A DNA stretch of 64,000 nucleotides from Chalara sp. BL73 (taxonomy: Eukaryota > Ascomycota > Leotiomycetes > Helotiales). Of the stretch, positions 24,308 to 35,187 are shown piece by piece (the stretch's first letter is position 1; each line of letters begins with the position of its first letter). A model generated the notes under the pieces. That model was given only the letters and a program-made list of their open reading frames with translations. It searched no databases and was not told the DNA's origin. The position numbers were made by a program, and so were the translations under genes. The stretch covers positions 250,501 through 314,500 of the forward strand of contig CAKJVC010000010.1 in NCBI GenBank assembly GCA_918026815.1, read 5' to 3'.

Positions 24308-24646
24308 TACATGAGCACATATCGCAACAAGATACGGCTACAGCAGCTGTATATAAGGAGCGAGCAAGAATATCTTACTGACGAACTGATTAAGCGTATG
24401 AAGTCCAAAGGGGAAAGGTTCTACCCGCATCCAAGGGTTCTAAGGCACCTGATTGGTGGCAATGGACTCTTACAAACCACAGAAGAACTGCTTTTTATAT
24501 CAGAACAACTTCTACGACTTCTCGGCTGTGACAGAATAGAAATCTCTCAAATGAGAACCAACGTATTCTGGAGGAATCTCCCCCCAAGGGCCAGCAGAAC
24601 CATGGCCAGCAGACAAAGACTGGGATTAGATTTTGAGATTCTGTAA
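24308..24646 (+). other. In-frame continuation after the RelA/SpoT TAG
   Basis: Directly after the TAG at 24305-24307 the same frame stays open for 112 codons (starting Tyr, Met at 24311, ending TAA at 24644-24646). It is charged and helix-like (RNKIRLQQLYIRSEQEYLTD, then EELLFISEQLLRLLG) and fits as the C-terminal part of the same protein. It may be read by stop readthrough, be cut off by a recent TGG-to-TAG mutation, or be 3' untranslated. No donor GT placed to splice the stop out was found. Confidence 0.6.
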
Positions 24647-25297
24647 GCCCCAAACTTTTTGGCCATAGTCACATCTATGTTTGATTTATTCTGGAAGAAA
24701 ATGATTGTCGCTTGTAGAATAGATTTGCTGCAAACTTTTTGTAGTGTATTGAATAGTACACTCTTCTCTTTATCAATTCATTCTTATTATTTTCGAGATG
24801 CGTAGGCCACAAATGGCCGCGGTAGTTTCACGTGGCCGAGTTCTCAAGAGATTATTATCCAGTTCTTGGGCCAGAAGCCAACGACTCTATTTTAGCCGAC
24901 CCTGCTCGGCTTATTTTCAGAATAATCAAAATTTAGCTGTCTAGAGTTTCGAGCCATCGTGGTGTGAAAAGAGGCCAGAACATCGTCATTCCCATTCGGT
25001 GATTTTTGGCATTGATGTTCTAACCGAAATGGATAATCAAACATTCATGTCATGAGCATTAACACGTCGCCACTTTAGGGGGAGACTCCTTTATAAGATG
25101 ATCCAACAAGATGGTCAGTTGTCCAGTTTGTACACGCCATCCAGTTTGTACACCATATGATTGAAAAGTTGATTACTAAACTTGCATTCTCCCAGAAGCA
25201 CGCATAGCTGGCAGCTGAAAACTCCTTAAACCTATTCCTTTCCAAACCTTAGTTACATAACAAATTCAAAACACCCAGCCAATAATTGAACCCCACA
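24647..25297. other. Intergenic with short direct repeat
   Basis: No gene seen. A 14-bp motif TCCAGTTTGTACAC occurs twice, at 25122-25135 and 25140-25153. Confidence 0.5.
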
Positions 25298-25757
25298 CTA
25301 GAAACGCGAAACAGCATCGTCACCCCACTTGCAATGCCCATGTTTACAACCCTCGCACAGCGCCTTCTCATGTGGACTTTTACTCTCCTGAACCGCATAA
25401 ATTGATCAATCCGTCTGTATCCCACCCCCCCTTTTTTTTTAAAAAAAAAAAACGATATGCAATTCTCTCCGCGTATGAGCTATCTGGGAACGGTTTACTG
25501 AGGATGTTGCAATTTTTGCAGCGTTGGTGGTATACCCGAACATTGTATTGATTGTTGGGATGCATTCGTATCGTGATGGCAATGACTTTGCTACCATATC
25601 CAGATATTGAGCAAGCTTTGTTGGTGCATCTGAATCGCCCCATGATAGCAGTGTCATATTCTTGGATGGAGGATTTGTTGTTGTCGGTTTTGTACAATAT
25701 GAAGAGATCGTCTTCTTCTAATAGACAGCTTACGGCGTCGTGTAAGCCTGGAAACAT
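25298..25757 (-). pseudogene. 3CxxC-type zinc-finger gene, frameshifted
   Basis: From the ATG at 25757 the frame reads MFPGLHDAVSCLLEEDD, then GRFRCTNKACS and YNVRVYHQRCKNCN, the first two Cys pairs of the fungal 3CxxC zinc-binding domain. After AERIAYR it enters a run of about 12 T and 10 A on the coding strand and loses frame. The third pair (LCEGCKHGHCKWG) and the natural C-terminus, ending with TAG at 25298-25300, appear in another frame; a TGA lies between. Either homopolymer slippage (biological or sequencing) or real decay explains this. The family start is usually about 12 residues further upstream, but no in-frame ATG is there. The role of 3CxxC proteins in fungi is unclear. Confidence 0.7.
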
Positions 25758-25923
25758 TGACCACGATTGATCTGCTGTTTGCAATTTTGGCTTTTGCTTT
25801 CCTCCCGATCGTGATTTTGATTTAAAAGAGGAGATGATGAACGATTTGGAGGTTTAATCAGAAGCCGCTGACAAGTGACATGAGCAGAAACCTAGGGATG
25901 ATACAATTGATTGGGATTGAGTG

Positions 25924-26881
25924 TCACCGGAAGTTATTATATTTATTCACTGTGACTCCTCCTGAACATTCTTCCAGCTTACGGGGTAATATCATATACA
26001 GGTTTCGACCATACGCATCCCACGGGAACGCTGTATGTCTTACATCCAAAAACCATAAGGAATGTATTGTAGGCAAGAGGGCCGAAATCGACAAGAAGCG
26101 GACGAGCAGAACAACAAGATGAGGACGATCAATCGAACACCGGATGTGGACAAGTAAACAGTCATGTGAAGACATCAAATGTATCCTCTCTAGCTCGACG
26201 ATGGCAGCAGAAGCAGTCAAGACGATCTTGAAAAAGAGGCTCCTCGCGCAATTTAGGGCGGTCTTACCTTGCGACCCAATTTTTACTTCTCCTCTTTCAC
26301 CAAGATCATTCTCATTTGGACCACCGATCTCAAAGCTCACTTGATTGCTCAACTCTGATCCAACAATATCTAGTTCTTCGCTATAAGCATCCTGCAGTTC
26401 TCGCAAAGCATCTCGCATATGCCGAGGAATTCTGTGAAGGTTAAGCTTCCGTAGTATACAACACGCTGCAAGGATGACATAGGCGAACCGGTCCGTGGCA
26501 TAAAGGGGGGTGTGGATCCAGAGAGAAGAGGGTGGGCGATCAGCCGAGAAATGGCTAGTAGGCCCTTAAAAACAGCAGCTTGCTCACCGTACACTGTGTA
26601 ATGGAGTAAAAAATTAGACGCACCGCGTCCTGCAAAGCATGTGTACAGGGCACCTCCTTTGAACAACCACCACGCTGCTTTATCTCCCTTGTCCTCTTCC
26701 ACCACCGTCGACAATACCAGGCTTTTAATAATACATGACTTATTCGGTGTTTCAACATTCTGTGCACCAGCTCTCTTCTCCAGCTAGGCTCTTTGCCAGC
26801 AGCTATGCTATAGCTATGACGATACATCGAAAGGATCTCTCGCAGCAACCCAGATAGTGTGGCCTCTTCTATAAAAGACAT
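25924..26881 (-). CDS. Unresolved coding region, unknown function
   Basis: Several minus-strand segments look coding: MSFIEEATLSGLLREIL from 26881, an alternative frame with KGGALYTCFAGRGASNF (about 26640), then PLYATDRFAYVILAACCILR and HRIPRHMRDALRELQDAYSE (about 26530-26350), followed by a possible GTGAGC donor. I could not connect them into one reading frame with credible splice sites; every join tried met a stop or phase clash. It may be a spliced gene I failed to resolve, or a decayed one. No domain is recognised. Confidence 0.3.
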
Positions 26882-27275
26882 AATCGAAGTGTGAAAGACG
26901 GTGCATTCTCCAAGTGAGATGTTACTTTGATAGTGATTTCATCATTAAGTTATACATACATAAGCTAGCCAGCTAGCGCTAGTGCTTTAACATCAACTTG
27001 CCTTGATAACCCCACAGATGTATCTCTTATCGTTGATAGATGTTAGTATGCAGATGAAGGAACATTGCAAACAGAATTATCTTCAAGGAAGCGGTTCGTG
27101 GTTGTTCGCCTTGCAGATCACATCAAGAGGGAAACCCTCTTGGCTTTTATTTCGTCTTTTTGGCAGGGAAATCGGAGACGCCCCTTAACGTTGTCAAGAT
27201 GATACTTGAAACATTTTATTGATATAACCGATAGCATACAAAGAACAGAGCCTGCTCCAGGTACTAGCAGATCGA
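26882..27275. other. Intergenic
   Basis: AT-rich, between the unresolved region and the 3' end of FCF1. Nothing recognised. Confidence 0.5.
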
Positions 27276-27993
27276 TTAATCTGGAGCGTCAGGTAATCTT
27301 TCAATAACATACTTTCCCTTCGCCACACTTAAGATTGGGACTCCGGGAATCTTTCTTACTACGAAACATCAGTATTGTTCTGTAATACTCGTGTGTGCTA
27401 GTTAGACTGCTTACTTCTGCGTTTCAAATCCCGATCGTTTGTAGCTACTATGTATATCTTGTGTTTCATAACTCGATCCACGATGCAATCATCAGCATAA
27501 GTACCGCGATGATCGCAACGCAATCTTTCCCATCGCTCGTCTTTTGCAATCTGAAGTGCGATCCGATACCTGGGCCCTAGCTTCTCGAGCTCTGCCATAG
27601 TGCAGGATGTAATAACTGGGGAACATTTGGCATACAGCGCGTCCATCATAGATTCGAGGAGAGGAAGCTTGCGTTGGACTGTGTGGGACAGGAAGTTCGT
27701 CATTGAGGATGTCAGTCGTGCTCATACAGATTGCTCGCCTGGGTGCTGGTGCGAGCAGTAGAATTTGGGTCACTTACATCGATGAGGACAGAATAAGGAG
27801 GGACAAGAGCGGTATTGTACTGGAAGAATAGAGCGGAGGAAGCTTGGGGAATTTCGCGGACAGCCTGATTGGATTGGCTGGCTTCCTTCGTTTTTGCGAT
27901 ATCGTTTTCCTGGTTCTTCTTCAGTCGCACATCGCGAGAGCCGATCATGCGTTTGACAGCCCCGAACTTGCGAGTTTTCTTTGCGGTGCCCAT
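27276..27993 (-). CDS. FCF1: rRNA-processing PIN-domain endonuclease Fcf1/Utp24
   Basis: Exons 27993-27778, 27700-27415 and 27358-27276; 194 residues, normal for the family. Fcf1 is the nucleolar SSU-processome nuclease that cuts pre-rRNA at sites A1 and A2. Seen: basic N-terminus MGTAKKTRKFGAVKRMIG, FFQYNTALVPPYSVLID, PIN-domain acidic residues (Asp72 at the end of exon 1, Glu in MAELEKLG, Asp pair in TYADDCIVDRVM) and the C-terminus GKYVIERLPDAPD. The first intron has a GTAAGT donor and a CTGAC branch site, but to keep the invariant TNFLSH reading it must end in TG rather than AG (27702-27701). No AG nearby gives an open frame. The second intron is standard. Confidence 0.93.
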
Positions 27994-28919
27994 ATTTCAT
28001 GTGCTGCAAGTCAATTGGAGAAAGAGAGATTTTCTCTCGTTGCGCCTTGAAGAGAAAAATGGCTGGAGTTCTCAGCCGTTAGCCTGGTGGGGCAGACTAG
28101 GAGTGTGGCTTTATTGAGTCACGTGGGTAAGAAGAAAATTTTGCCCAGAGATTATCTCACAAAATCACACCCTCTCCGCGTAATCACTGTAATTTGGGTT
28201 CACAAATGGGCCCTTCGCTCTCTCGGCCAATAGAAAGCCTCAGAGAGTGATTTCTCTCCGAAGGTTGGAGAGAAAATAGAGCGCGTTTGTATAGTAAGTT
28301 GAAGTCGTGGTAAAGAATTTGCTAACAAAAGATTTTGGAACTTTGAAAACTATACAGCGTACTAGTTAAAAATCGTTTTTGTATTGATTATTTGTAATAA
28401 CTAAAGTTGAACTAAAGTTCAATAAATTATAATAAGTTTTATGTTAATTGTATTAGTAGTTGTTAAGTTATTGAAATGTAAAACTGTCACAAATCCAATC
28501 CTTTAGCCTAGTCAAGCAACTGATGAGGTGGTTCTATTACAGGAATACTAAACTAAGAAGGAAGTTTGGAGATCAAGAGATCCAAGTAAGTAGTTATGCA
28601 CCTTCCAAGGGCTCCCTTTCCGAATAGCAACTTCACAGAGCTCTTTGGCAAGTTGTCGGCAATGAGAATTTATGGGACAAACGGACCAGGGAAGAACAAG
28701 ACCAATACGACCATTAGATCTATTCACCTGTTCACGGTTCATAAAGTGGCCGAATTCTTTTGGAGGGCTAAGGCCACTCCAGACACGATGGTCATTACGT
28801 GGGGAGAATTATGACCGACGTAGTTCTCTTGAGAGATTTCCTAGCAGTTGCAGGTCACACTGACATCATGCCCCTGGATCAAAACTGTTTCCGCCCTTTA
28901 ATTATTACGTCCGAAATCC
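27994..28919. other. Intergenic, FCF1 promoter side and AT-rich tract
   Basis: The first 300 bp would hold the FCF1 promoter. 28300-28480 is strongly AT-rich and contains an 11-bp tandem pair AACTAAAGTTG/C (28399-28420). No gene seen. Confidence 0.5.
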
Positions 28920-29546
28920 CCATACCTTACCGAGCGTTATGGGCTTGTCGAGGTTCGTCCAAGTGTGCATTCACTACGGCTAGAGCGAGCACCGTATGGA
29001 AATGTCCGCGAGTTTATCAGAAATAACAGAGCCACACTTCCATCTGAAGATAACCGGCTGAGGATGGCTTTAGGAGTATCAAGCGGAATGGCACATACCT
29101 ATGCGAAGAACGTTATGCACGGCGATATTAGTTGCCGCAATCTATTTTTATTCCCTGGCTGGTGTGTCAAGGTTGGGGACTTTGGAAATGCTATCGTTAA
29201 TGGAGATCCTTCTGGGGTTAATTTCGTTGAGGAGATCCGCTATAAACTGCCTCTTCGAGGCAGGTCTTTCAAAGATCGCCATGTTATTCAAAGGGAACTC
29301 TTTGCTTTTGGGATCTGCTATCTACGAGATAGCGAGTTGGGAAATGCCATTCGAGTACCTTGAGACGGGTGATATTGAGAAAGGTATGCCGTGGAGGAAT
29401 GTCCTGATGTAACGGGACATTTAGCGGGAGATATTATTTGCAACTGCTCGACTGAAAAATTCAATACAATAAGAGATGTTGAAGAGGCTATAAAGAAGCT
29501 TCAGCAAAGGCTAGGGTCCAATTTAAGTAAAGGCATCTCTCTTTAA
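28920..29546 (+). pseudogene. Broken protein-kinase-like gene
   Basis: Kinase landmarks run in order on the plus strand but in different frames: LRLERAPYGNVREFI, MAHTYAKNVMHGDISCRNLF (catalytic loop, HGD in place of HRD), WCVKVGDFGNAI (DFG) and VEEIRYKLPLRG in one frame. Then, near 29290, SLLLGSAIYEIASWEMPFEY (normally directly after the LFA element) continues in a second frame. A third frame carries PDVTGHLAGDII and DVEEAIKKLQ to a TAA at 29544-29546. At least two frameshifts separate the parts, and the N-lobe is not recognisable. The HGDISCRN loop resembles a group of HET-associated fungal kinases. No intron explains both shifts. Confidence 0.7.
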
Positions 29547-30158
29547 TGCCTCACCTACTCAGAAGGGAGCTTCAGTGATCATATTTCATCTGATATTCGC
29601 TATTCCGCAAGCGAGGACTTCGAACGTGGATCACCATAGTCAGCTGTGATCATATCCGTAGAGAACAAACCCTGTTCTCTGCTGCCAGGATATCACGCCA
29701 CGAGTAGACGAACCATTTCATAGCAGGGTACATCATATGAACCCGTGTCTTCAGTATTGTTGTCGTCGCCAGTATAGTCGCCACACGCCTTGGCTCCGAA
29801 GGCATCATCTTTCTTGTAAGCACTGAGGATCGACCTCATAAATGACTGCGTCTCTTGGACACGTCAAATTGAAAGTAATGATTGACTTCGGGAGGAAATA
29901 GTGGAAGAGTAACAGACCATCTGACAAACCTCGCAATTGATAGCAGAACACTTACTTGAAAAGCAAATGGGCTGTAATAGCTTCCAAGACGTTATCATCG
30001 CCCATTTTATGCTTACCTATGGCTCCAGATACATACTCTAGTGTTCGACTGATGTTATCACTAGGTATACTATTTAAGGACCTTGCGGTAATAGTTTAGT
30101 TTAGCTACCAGTTACCTATGAAAATCATGACTTTCTATATTTCTACTACAATAGAGGT
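29547..30158. other. Intergenic
   Basis: No gene seen between the kinase remnant and the 3' end of the Nudix gene. Confidence 0.5.
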
Positions 30159-31535
30159 TTAATGATTCCACTGCACAAAACGCCTCACAATATATGCACC
30201 CAGCACCAAACTCCCAACTGTCCTTCCAAAGAATGTAATCCATGCTCCGTGCCTCGCCATGTCATAGTATCCGTCTAGCATGACACCCACAGCATATGAC
30301 TTACCAGCATTCTTTCCCTTACATTTAATTCCATCACTCAGCCCGCCAATAAACCATGGGTTATCTGCTGAGGTGGCAACTGCTTCCGTTTCGCTATCTA
30401 TCGCCGTCTGGTTTCTGCCTTCTAGGCGGGCGAGATTACGTCTCTTGAGATTAATAGTAAGAAGGTGGATAACGAGTCGCGTGTCCCACGTTGTGAATGT
30501 TGGATATGACCAGAGTTTCACGGCACTGTGTGGTGGTAGTTGATCGAGAAAATCGGCGAGGATGCCAAGCGTTAGACCCCATAATAGCAACGGCCTTGAA
30601 CGATCAGCAGATGCAGCATGATCGCCTAGATACCATTGATATAATCTTGCCGCAATGGAAGTTTTCGGTACTTGCGCGGCAGCCTCGGGAGGAGAGAAGA
30701 ATTCTATTGTCGAGGTGCAATATACGGATTCTGATGGTATCAAGCGAATGGCTGAGAAGCGCATCTTGCCTAGAATAGATCTTGCTAGCACTTTCACGAC
30801 AATTCCTCCGTGGCGCGCGAAGCGGTCTGTCACATCGACATATTCATATGTGCGGACTGAAGGTGAGAGCAGCACGCGGAGCGGAACCCAATGGGTAGAA
30901 GCTATTTCCGGAGGATTTAGTTTCACAGGTGGGATGTCCGGCCGCGTATACAGAAACACAAATGGGCATAGAACCATTAATCTGCCTGAAAAGTTAGCTC
31001 ATATCACTTAGAGAGTCTTTTGTTTGGAAGTGTAAATGGCAAGTACTTACGGTACCTTGCCCCAGGTGGTGCTTATCACCCTCTCTGGCAGATTCCCTAT
31101 GCTGATAACACTGCCCTCTGTCAAGTCTAGCCCGATTTCCTCCATTGTTTCTCGAATAGCCGTTGCCCTATCGTCCTCATCCTCAGGATCGCGCTTCCCG
31201 CCCGGCAGCGCTACGTGTGACGTCCACCTGTCTCCCAGCCTCGCCGCACGTTTTATGAATATACATTCCGGGTCACCAGCGTTTACCCATGCTTGCGCAA
31301 AGAATTTAGAGATTTGCTCGGGGGCGGAAAGTGTGTCGTCAAGTAAAGGAGTGGATGCGGGAGGTGGGTAGTCGAAATGTGGTCGGACGCGGAGGATTAG
31401 AGCTACCGAGGCGCGCTTCTTGCATTGCGGGGGATTTTCGACATATGGATAGGGATTTTGAGTTAAATCAGTAAGAATATTCCGGAAGTTGTCTATGAGA
31501 GGCGATTGGCCCGCCTTGGGCTGATTTTTTGCCAT
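30159..31535 (-). CDS. Nudix hydrolase, CoA-pyrophosphatase (Pcd1/NUDT8) type
   Basis: Exon 1 is 31535-31051 and exon 2 is 30981-30159, 435 residues. The acceptor was chosen at CAGGCAG so that GKVPLMVLCPFVF stays in frame. Members of this group cleave CoA and acyl-CoA to phosphopantetheine and 3',5'-ADP. Seen: RASVALILRVRP, then HVALPGGKRDPEDEDD with IRETMEEIGLDL (residues 108-138), which has the Nudix catalytic glutamates (Glu129, Glu132, Glu133). The C-terminal 200 residues extend well beyond minimal Nudix enzymes and include a hydrophobic stretch near the end (FGRTVGSLVLGAYIV) that could anchor it in a membrane. The conserved context and intact frame show a working gene, unlike the Nudix remnant at 20.2 kb. 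Confidence 0.9.
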
Positions 31536-32059
31536 GATCGAATCCCGAGCGAGATTGTATGCTAATGAATCATGGCCGAGGCTGAGAGATGAAGTTGGGC
31601 CGCCTTGCCAAGCGTAATGATGAAATGTTTATGATGAGTCAGCAATACAACTTGACACATTTTATTTCGTGTCATGCGTCTACAAGTTTCAGCCTATCAC
31701 ACAATTACACATCTCAGCAATATGCTAGTGCCGTCCTATCCTTCAAACAATCTAACCTGCCATAAGTGGTCGTTGCAGCTCGCCTAAAATAGGGGCTATT
31801 CGCTTAATGTTTAGGGTTCCCTCACTTGTGATAGACAAGAGAATTTAATCCTAAACAAAATTAGTATGGCCACAATAAATGAAGTTTGCCTAGAGGGCCA
31901 GCGCCGGAAGAGTGCGAGGTGTAATAATCATCTGCAAAACTGTTCTCCTTGTTATCTCGCTAAATGCTCTCCCACGCAAAGTGCCATCCAATTTAACAAA
32001 CGCCAAACTTGTTCCTCGTCTTTATATGCTTGAACTCTGTCTATGACTGATACCATCGT
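31536..32059. other. Intergenic
   Basis: Promoter of the Nudix gene and 3' flank of the ferric reductase gene. No other feature seen. Confidence 0.5.
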
Positions 32060-34083
32060 CTACCATCCAAACTTCTCAATCGCCACACCTACGTTGTGGC
32101 CCTCCCTTACCAATCCTGAACATGTGTTCCTGACCTGCCTACCCATGCTATCTGGTCCACTAGCGACCACTCTAGCCTTCTTTCGTTTATTCTTCTTCCT
32201 AGGAAAGTACTCTCTAATTGTATTGTTTATCATGCTCCCCAGATCCGGTCTTCCAAAGTCCTCTGTTGCTCCTGGGATAACAACTCGAATGCCCATATTT
32301 TGGACATCTTGGAGATTCTGTTTCGATATCCAGTCCTTATGCTCCTCTTTATGGACTACCCATATTAACACAATCTGCTGTCTCTTGAGCATCCTTGTAG
32401 GAATGATTTCAGGATCGCCGGAGAAGCTGATGGAGATTAAATGATGAAGGAGGGGCCAAACAACAGCAATGCCACTTCCGCCTGCAACCAAGATTGCGAG
32501 ATCTGATGAGGCAAGAAAGTTGCGAGCATGTGAGCTGCCATAAGGACCATCAATGCGAACATTTAGGTATGGATGCGCAGACTGTTGCAATTGCTTCGCT
32601 TTTTTGAGTAAATCTAGTGAGAATCCGTCTAGGGATCGAATGAGGAGCTGGAGGTGCATATGTTGTTTGTCAGAAGCTGGTGCTGGAGATGCTATCGTGA
32701 AAGGGTGAGCCTGGATAAAGTGCTTCCGGCTTAAAGATGGAATAGCGAGAAAGACATGGTCAGTAGCTTGCCAGCCATTCATGACAGAATAGCCAAATAT
32801 TTGCCTCCAATAGCTTTTGGAACGTCGGGATATTGTCATTGATAAAGCGACAGTTGCTCCATCCTTCATCACATTGACGGTAGCTTTGATATTTGAGCTC
32901 TTTACGCCAATTCGATAGATTATTCGATCTACCGAGAAGATTGCCAGTGCGACCTGAAGATATATCCTTGAGCTGAGCCCGCGATGATGGTAGTAGAGAA
33001 AACCCAAGCCAGCAGTCTGCAGAATTACATGTAACCCAAGGAACAACTCGTACCAACGTTGCCTAAAGCTAGCCAGGGACGTAATATATATAATTTCGTA
33101 ACATAAAAAGGCTCCTATACCAAATAATACGATGTTGAGCATTAAAAAGCGACTTAGTTCGAACCCAAGAGGAAAGAGTATGGTATACCAGACACCAAAC
33201 ATGGCGGCTGTATGAAGCACCGCCTCTAGACAGAGAATTTCACCTAGTCGCCTGTGAAGAATGTTCAATGATTCGTAAGACGACCCAGAAAGAACTTTGA
33301 GAGGCTGGTTCTTGGCGGCCAAAAGGCACAGAAGTGGAAGATTAGCCACGAATACCAGGCCGCTTCTATGAGCTAATACGGCAAGTTCGTCAATCGCGAA
33401 GTTGATGCGAAAGAAAGTATAAAATATATTCAACAAAATAAAGGCAGATATGACAATTGTTATCTCGTTGGATGGTAGGGCTTTGTTGAAAAATGGAATA
33501 GGGTGAGGTTGGTACATCAAGAAAGCTCTGATGTAAGAGAGAACTGGGCCTCGAAACGGTCGCCGATTTCCTATTAACGGGGAGTTCTCATCTTCGTTAT
33601 TGTTCTTCGCTTGGGAACATGTTGTTCCCTCGAGAGTACTGCTGCCAGATGATGAAGAGCCTTCGATTACTTCGATTGCATCGCCAGGACTGTTAAGAAA
33701 TATTAGCAGTTGCCTTGACTTGTCTATGGTACTTTAAAATAGAGAAAAAGACCTATTCAAGGTTAAACATACATCATTGACTTGATTGTTTCTGCATCTC
33801 TATCGTAAACGTCGTCCAATCGTAACGTACGCAACCTGGAAACTCGTCGTTCTCGCCATCGTACTGCCTTCTCGCCCCAATGTACAATAGAAATTACAAA
33901 AACAAAGGCCAAGATAACGAAATGATATGTCAAGATAAAAGTCTGGTTGAATTGGAGTTTGTCTCGTAGTTTCCCGAAAGGACTCTCTCTAGGCGGCGGT
34001 CTTGGCGGACTCTCCACGGATGAGGCGTTGATGGAGTTGTTGAAAGAGGCCCAAATCGTGTCTTGCAGCCACTCGAGTCCCAT
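32060..34083 (-). CDS. Ferric/cupric reductase-type transmembrane oxidoreductase
   Basis: Exon 1 is 34083-33773, exon 2 is 33689-32060; 646 residues. FRE-type flavocytochromes pass electrons from NADPH through FAD and two hemes across the plasma membrane to reduce Fe(III) or Cu(II) before uptake. Seen: one N-terminal membrane helix (FILTYHFVILAFVFVISIV), a Ser-rich loop, a six-helix ferric-reductase core with heme-type His residues (HRRLGEILCLEAVLHTAAMF; HVILQTAGLGFLYYHH), the FAD motif HPFTIAS, the NAD(P) motif GGSGIAVVWPLLHH, and a C-terminal ASGPDSMGRQ. Exon 2 stays open upstream of the internal Met at 33520 and joins exon 1 in phase, so the longer form is preferred. It is divergent from the prefoldin gene; iron regulation is likely for the family, but no site was identified. 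Confidence 0.92.
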
Positions 34084-34354
34084 AACGTCGAGTTGACTGA
34101 TGGTAACTTGCCACACCGTTACACAGACGCACTTCCTGGGACTAACGGGTATATACAAAAGGATAAGAGGTGATGGGTTGCAGTAATGTGGTGCAACCGA
34201 GCTCGGATGATGCCCTTTATCTTATCTGATCATCTATAAGCGCTAATCGTTTATAGACTAGTCTCTTTGCTGACTAAGACGACTTTTGAGATATTTTGGA
34301 CTAGCAAGCTCACAGTTACTATGTGACCTGGGCATGTGAACTTTCACGCCCAAG
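34084..34354. promoter_or_regulatory. Divergent promoter ferric reductase / prefoldin 3
   Basis: 271 bp between the two start codons. A GATAAG-type core (plus-strand TTATCT at about 34212) is visible; GATA elements bind iron and nitrogen regulators in fungi, but one core occurrence is weak evidence. Confidence 0.45.
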
Positions 34355-35187
34355 ATGGCAGACAAAGTTGCAAAGTCAGTATCACTTGATGAGAAGCTGC
34401 TCAGTTCCTAAATCCAATATCTCGGTGCTAATTCAATATGCAGAAAAGACAATGCCCCAACAAATCCTCGAGGCATCCCACATGCGCCATTCGTCGACAA
34501 GGTTGAAGACTATGTTACCTCGCGCGCAGATGTCGAAACCACCTTGAAGAGCTTTCAAGAGATGATTTCGTATGTATACATGAATCAGTTTCACAAGCAC
34601 AGGCTTATGAAGGTACCAGGAAGTATCAGTTCATGGAACAGAACATGCAACGACGGATAGTAGGGTTAAATGACAAGATGCCCGATATTCAGAAGACCCT
34701 GGAGACTGTGCAGTTTCTAAAAACGAGAAAGGTGAGTTGCGAAGCCTCCGATGGTAGAGCTGATATCTGATGGTCTGGCACAGCCTGGTTCTGAGCCAAT
34801 AGAAGCGACATTCGAGCTGAACGATACCCTTTATGCTAAAGCACACATACCACCAACAGACGAAGTATATCTATGGCTGGGAGTAGGTCTACACGAAGCC
34901 GCCTGCCGTTGGGGTAAAATTCTGACGTAGAGCAGGCAAATGTTATGCTGTCGTATCCTATCGACGAGGCTGAAGAATTGCTTTCCACGAAATTATCGGC
35001 TGCGAAGCAGAACAAAGCAAACTGCGAAGAGGATCTAGACTTCTTGAGAGAACAAATAACGGTACGTTCTTCCCGATGGGTAATCGGCAAAGTTGGGTAC
35101 TGACTGATTTCGATATAGACTATGGAGGTAGCCACAGCAAGGGTATATAATTGGGATGTTACCATGAAGCGAAAAGAGAAAAAATGA
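34355..35187 (+). CDS. PAC10: Prefoldin subunit 3 (VBP1/Pac10)
   Basis: Six exons: 34355-34374, 34444-34569, 34620-34731, 34784-34882, 34936-35061 and 35119-35187; 183 residues, all phases consistent. Prefoldin is a cytosolic six-subunit chaperone that hands unfolded actin and tubulin to the CCT chaperonin; this is one of its two alpha-type subunits. Seen: MADKVAK, then NPRGIPHAPFVDKVEDYV, a first coiled coil (LKSFQEMISKYQFMEQNMQR), LNDTLYAKAHIPPTDEVYLW at the beta hairpins, a second coiled coil (EEAEELL-type heptads to LREQIT) and a basic end. No single frame is longer than about 75 codons, so the gene is visible only after splicing. Exon 1 encodes just six full codons and its donor is GTCAGT. 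Confidence 0.92.
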
